64,000 nucleotides of DNA from assembly GCA_964634255.1 (NCBI GenBank), contig CAZWJC010000006.1, positions 5,024-69,023 of the forward strand, given 5' to 3'. Below are positions 60,673 through 64,000 of the stretch, piece after piece. The DNA comes from MWDV01 sp964634255 (GTDB lineage Bacteria; Verrucomicrobiota; Verrucomicrobiia; Limisphaerales; MWDV01). The translations under genes and the position numbers were made by a program. The stretch's first letter is position 1. The number at the start of each line of letters is the position of its first letter. The notes under the pieces were generated by a model. The model made no database searches and had not been told where the DNA came from. It saw nothing but the letters and a program-made list of their open reading frames with translations.

Positions 60673-60813
60673 CGGCGCAAAACTGATTCAGGCCGCGCGG
60701 CCTGGCAATCTTAATGTCGCAGGCAACCTTTTGTCACCCGATGGGCAAGGCGACGCAGTTCGGATGGTCAGAACCTCAATTGACTTGGCGGCGGGCTTTG
60801 TTAGCGTCGGCGG

Positions 60814-62649
60814 GTGGGCAAGAACCGCAAACCTCTCTCCTCTATCGAGCGATTCCAGTCGTTCGTGGACGGATTGTGGGATGGTAGCTCGATCCGGCTC
60901 GGCACCGAGCTAACGCGGGCCGACAAGTTGGCCCACTTCGGGGTGCTGGTCTTTCGCAGCTTCATCCGCAACCGCTGCCCGGTGCATGCCTACGCGCTGT
61001 CTTACACCACGCTCCTGGCCTTGGTGCCGATGCTCGCAGTGGTGCTCAGCTTGACCAGCAGCATGCTCAAGGGCGAGAGCGAGGAGCGCATCGGGCAGTT
61101 TATTGATCGCCTGGTGATGACGGTCGTGCCGCCCGGAACAGAGTCCCAGGACGAGTCATGGATTGCGACCAACAACCTGACGGAAATGCAGGGGCCGCCC
61201 ACGATCGCGGAGACCATGGTGGCAACCAACGACGCCACCTCGACCAACATCACCGTGGTCGCCACCACCAACGCCCCGAGCAAGGCGGAGTTGGCGATCG
61301 CAAAGATTGTCCAGAAGCCCGAAGCCCAGGAAGTGCGCAAGGAGGCCGCCCGCAAGATTCGCCAGTTCATCGAAAACACCTGGAGCGGCACCATGGGCAC
61401 GGTGGGCACGATCCTCCTTCTCTACATTGCGTTCGGGATGCTGGCCCGCATTGAAGACACGTTCAATGACATCTGGGGGGTGGCGCATGGGCGGCCGTGG
61501 TTCATGCGCATCGTGCTCTACTGGGCGGTGATTTCGCTCGTGCCGCTGCTCGTGATTGCGGCCCTGACGCTGGCCAGCGGCCGACATTTGTCCGGCGCGC
61601 GCGAGTTCATTGCCCAGACCGCCTTCATCGGCGAGCTGATTTTCCGTTTCACGCCGTTGCTGTTGCTGTGGCTGACCTTTAGCGCGTTCTACAAGTTGGT
61701 CCCGAACACGAAGATTGACTGGGCGGCCGCGCTGGTCGGCGGTGGCGTCTGCGCCGTCCTCTGGCATGTGAACAATTCTTTCAGCGCGCTGTACGTGTCG
61801 CGCGTGGTAACCAATTCCAAGATCTACGGTAGCCTCGGTCTCGTGCCCGTCATGATGATCGGACTGTACTTCTCGTGGTTTTTCCTGCTACTCGGCGCGC
61901 AATTCGCCTACGCCTGGCAGAACCGCAGCGCCTACTTGCAGGAGAAGCTGGCCGAACGCGTGGACCAGCGGGGGCGCGAGTTTGTGGCGTTGCGCTTGAT
62001 GACCTGCGTGGGTCAGTACTTCCAGGCGGGCGAGGCGGCCGCCTCCGTATCCGAACTCTCCGGCACGCTCGGCGTGCCCAGCCGTCTGACGCAGCAGATC
62101 ATGCAGACGCTCAAGGCCTCGCAATTGGTGGCGGAAGTCGGTGGCAGGGAAACCGGCTATCTGCCGGCACGTCCGCTGGACACGATCACCTGCTACGACG
62201 TTCTGCTGGCCTTGCGCACCACCAACAACCAGCCGCTGCCGAAACGCGACGAACCAGCCACCAACGAGGTGCTCGGCGAGTTCGAGCGCATCCAGGCCGC
62301 CGAGCGTCATGCCGCCACGTCCGTGACTTTGGCGGCGCTGGTGGATCGCGCCCAAGCGCGGTTGCGGCTCGCCGCGCCCGCTCCCAGTGAATTGGTCACC
62401 TCCCCGCCACCAGTTCCGCCGGTCGAACCGCTCAAACCCGCCGTTGCCGCATCCGTACCAGGCGATGCGATCAAACTGCATTCCTCGGAGTTCGTGCCTG
62501 CCGAAGTCCCGCAAGCATCCAGGGATGACTCAGCCGCACCCACGCCTCCGCCGCAAGCCAAGCCCGGCGGCCCCGAGTTTGTCTCCATTCAGCTTCCCTC
62601 AACCAATCAACAACGAATCGAAGACGAAGAAAGGTCATTTCCATTATGA
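60814..62649 (+). CDS. YihY/BrkB membrane protein fused to an Rrf2-like domain
   Basis: The 611-residue protein is about twice the usual YihY length. The membrane part (residues about 45-385) has the family start CPVHAYALSYTTLLALVPML, LLLYIAFGMLARIEDTFNDIWGV, ASGRHLSGAREFIAQTAFIG and KIYGSLGLVPVMMIGLYFSW. An Ala/Thr-rich insert sits near 115-170. After the last helix comes a winged-helix Rrf2-like segment (VSELSGTLGVPSRLTQQIMQ; GRETGYLPARPLDTITCYDV) and then a Pro-rich tail. YihY was formerly called RNase BN in error. GTG 60814 is the best start. It overlaps ald in ATGA. Confidence 0.85.
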   Translation: MGKNRKPLSSIERFQSFVDGLWDGSSIRLGTELTRADKLAHFGVLVFRSFIRNRCPVHAYALSYTTLLALVPMLAVVLSLTSSMLKGESEERIGQFIDRLVMTVVPPGTESQDESWIATNNLTEMQGPPTIAETMVATNDATSTNITVVATTNAPSKAELAIAKIVQKPEAQEVRKEAARKIRQFIENTWSGTMGTVGTILLLYIAFGMLARIEDTFNDIWGVAHGRPWFMRIVLYWAVISLVPLLVIAALTLASGRHLSGAREFIAQTAFIGELIFRFTPLLLLWLTFSAFYKLVPNTKIDWAAALVGGGVCAVLWHVNNSFSALYVSRVVTNSKIYGSLGLVPVMMIGLYFSWFFLLLGAQFAYAWQNRSAYLQEKLAERVDQRGREFVALRLMTCVGQYFQAGEAAASVSELSGTLGVPSRLTQQIMQTLKASQLVAEVGGRETGYLPARPLDTITCYDVLLALRTTNNQPLPKRDEPATNEVLGEFERIQAAERHAATSVTLAALVDRAQARLRLAAPAPSELVTSPPPVPPVEPLKPAVAASVPGDAIKLHSSEFVPAEVPQASRDDSAAPTPPPQAKPGGPEFVSIQLPSTNQQRIEDEERSFPL

Positions 62650-63749
62650 TTATTGGCGTTCCCAAAGAGATTAAGAAACAGGAGCATCGCGTGGCCCTGC
62701 TGCCGTCGGCGGCGTATCAACTCATCCGGCGCGGGCACAAGGTGTTGGTCCAAACCGGCGCCGGCGTCGGCTCGGGTTATCCGGATGCGGATTACGAGCA
62801 GGCCGGTGCAAAGTTGGTCAAGGAGCCGAAGAAGATTTTCGCCGAGGCCGACCTCATCGTGAAGGTCAAGGAGCCGCAACCCGTCGAGTGCGCCATGCTC
62901 CGGCGCGGGCAAATCTTGTTCACCTACCTGCACCTCGCCGCCGACAAGGCGCTCACCGAGGCGCTGATGAAATCCGGCGTGACAGGCATCGCCTACGAAA
63001 CGCTTGAAGTGAACCGCCGACTGCCGCTGCTCGAACCGATGAGCGAGATCGCAGGCCGCATGTCGGTGCTCGTGGGCGGGTATTTTCTCGCGAAACACAA
63101 TGGCGGCAGCGGGGTGCTGTTAGGCGGCGTGCCAGGCGTGTTGCCGGGTAAGGTGGTTGTCCTGGGCGGCGGCACGTCCGGCATCAACGCCGCGCGCATG
63201 GCCCAGGGCCTCGGCGCCGACGTGACGATCCTCGAAGTGGACCTGGAGCGGATGCGCTTCCTCGACATTACGCTGCATACCGCGCACACGCTCTATTCGA
63301 GCGAGTCGCACCTGATGGACTTGTTGCCGGAAGTTGACTTGCTCATCGGTGCGGTGCTCGTGCCCGGTGCGAAGGCGCCGAAGCTCATCAGCCGAGAGAT
63401 GCTCCGCCGCATGCACCCTGGTAGCGTTTTGGTGGACATCGCGATCGACCAGGGCGGTTGCGCCGTCACCTCGCGCCCAACCAACCATGACGCTCCAGTT
63501 TTCGTTGAAGAGGGCGTGACGCACTACTGCGTGGCGAACATGCCGGGTGCGTTCGCGCGCACGGCGACGCAAGCACTGACCAACGTGACCTATCGCTATC
63601 TCGAAACACTGGCCGACCTCGGGCTCAAGGAGGCGTGTCAGAAACACCCCGCACTGGTCAGCGGCATCAACGTCATGGGCGGCAGGCTCACGCACAAGGC
63701 CGTCGCCGAGGCCCACGGGATGAAGTACACGCCACCCAAAGTGGCGTAA
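62646..63749 (+). CDS. ald: Alanine dehydrogenase
   Basis: The 367-residue enzyme interconverts alanine and pyruvate with NAD and ammonia. It has IGVPKEIKKQEHRVALLPS at the start, HLAADKALTEALMKSG, AYETLEVNRRLPLLEPMSEIA with the catalytic Lys/His-region context, the Rossmann motif VVLGGGTSGINAARMAQGLG with VTILEVD, and VDIAIDQGGCAVTSRPT. Length and motifs fit the Ald family. It is translationally coupled to the YihY-Rrf2 gene. Confidence 0.95.
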   Translation: MIIGVPKEIKKQEHRVALLPSAAYQLIRRGHKVLVQTGAGVGSGYPDADYEQAGAKLVKEPKKIFAEADLIVKVKEPQPVECAMLRRGQILFTYLHLAADKALTEALMKSGVTGIAYETLEVNRRLPLLEPMSEIAGRMSVLVGGYFLAKHNGGSGVLLGGVPGVLPGKVVVLGGGTSGINAARMAQGLGADVTILEVDLERMRFLDITLHTAHTLYSSESHLMDLLPEVDLLIGAVLVPGAKAPKLISREMLRRMHPGSVLVDIAIDQGGCAVTSRPTNHDAPVFVEEGVTHYCVANMPGAFARTATQALTNVTYRYLETLADLGLKEACQKHPALVSGINVMGGRLTHKAVAEAHGMKYTPPKVA

Positions 63750-63781
63750 GGGAAACGCGTAGCCCCGAACCCTGAAATCCA

Positions 63782-64000
63782 ATGAAGCCCGAAGAGCGAA
63801 GTCCAAAAGCCGTAGCCGCAATCCGACTTGGAACCCCCGTGAAGAGGCGCGGGGCTCTCGCGGGGCGACGCGGGGCTCCAGCCAACCCACCGGCACATTT
63901 CGGGGTTCGAATTTCGCCTCTATTTCGGATTTCGCGAGCAAGCGTTTGCGTCGCCGCACTCGCGTTGGTGCTGACCTCCGCCCTCGCCGCCGGCACCAAC
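63782..64000 (+). CDS. Start of an exported protein, cut by the window end
   Basis: The frame is open from ATG 63782 to the end of the window. The last visible residues (RASVCVAALALVLTSALAAG) look like a signal peptide, so the true start may be later, for example GTG 63839 or within the arginine-rich stretch. The first codons lie in a degenerate gaagtcc-type repeat tract (63771-63810). Function cannot be told. Confidence 0.4.
   Translation, partial: MKPEERSPKAVAAIRLGTPVKRRGALAGRRGAPANPPAHFGVRISPLFRISRASVCVAALALVLTSALAAGTN

Noticed and set aside
60814..62649. Annotation of the YihY-like gene as ribonuclease BN
   Set aside because: That name came from an old misassignment; the protein is a multi-pass membrane protein with no nuclease motif.
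1..64000. tRNA or rRNA genes
   Set aside because: No T-arm-like GGTTCGAATCC box in a clover-leaf context and no rRNA-like stretch was found by eye; a tRNA search program would be decisive.

Overview
The window reads as a 64 kb chromosomal segment of a GC-rich Gram-negative bacterium, most likely a Verrucomicrobiota member of the Pedosphaera/Limisphaera kind. That is an inference from gene content: prepilin-like proteins with (near) H-X9-DG ends, a DUF4912 protein, a lamin-tail CotH kinase next to DUF4956 and VTC genes, a CE15-type esterase, a bacterial Pur-alpha homologue, and many interspersed palindromic repeats. No tRNA, rRNA, CRISPR array, transposase or phage gene was recognised.

Layout. 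1-16.5 kb is mostly housekeeping: a GST fragment, PIN-PhoH ATPase, a lysine/arginine-rich DUF4912 protein, nusB, a PHP phosphoesterase, ftsY, rpsU, a TIM-barrel epimerase, cca, an SGNH hydrolase, an NtrC-type sigma-54 activator, a UPF0175/DUF3368 toxin-antitoxin pair, a DedA protein, proB and a nucleoside deoxyribosyltransferase-like gene. 16.5-22.6 kb holds a CocE/NonD hydrolase, an unknown two-repeat protein lying between inverted repeats, and a minus-strand group of murA and a small TPR-like membrane protein, with prmC next to it. 22.7-37.8 kb is one long type II secretion (T2SS) operon: a small secreted protein, then gspE-F-G-H-I-J-K-L-M-C, a secretin encoded by two genes, and an NtrB-like histidine kinase. 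38-43.1 kb is a prepilin/CotH/DUF4956/small membrane protein/VTC group. 43.1-64 kb contains mtnP, msrB, a large periplasmic TPR protein, a PAS/GAF kinase with its LuxR-type regulator, a cytochrome c, an aromatic amino acid decarboxylase, a CE15-like esterase, nadD-rsfS, a Pur protein, another prepilin, a PP2C response regulator with a STAS partner, panC, a YihY-Rrf2 fusion, ald, and the start of an exported protein.

Two things stand out. First, the T2SS secretin is split: one gene carries the N domains and ends halfway through the last one, and the next gene has its own signal peptide, completes that half domain and carries the secretin barrel. Second, the window carries several compact elements built from consecutive palindromes with short arms and three-base loops, the loops in the left half tending to be the reverse complement of those in the right half. 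Four of them are read in frame inside protein genes: cca, prmC, and the leader peptides of two neighbouring pseudopilins. A separate class of short direct repeats (reading as Lys-Ser-Glu-Val-Arg-Ser-Pro-like peptides) overlaps the end of the DedA gene and the start of gspJ.

The T2SS operon, a plausible sigma-54 promoter ahead of it, the kinase gene at its end and the unpaired NtrC-type regulator could form one regulated export unit; this link is inference only.
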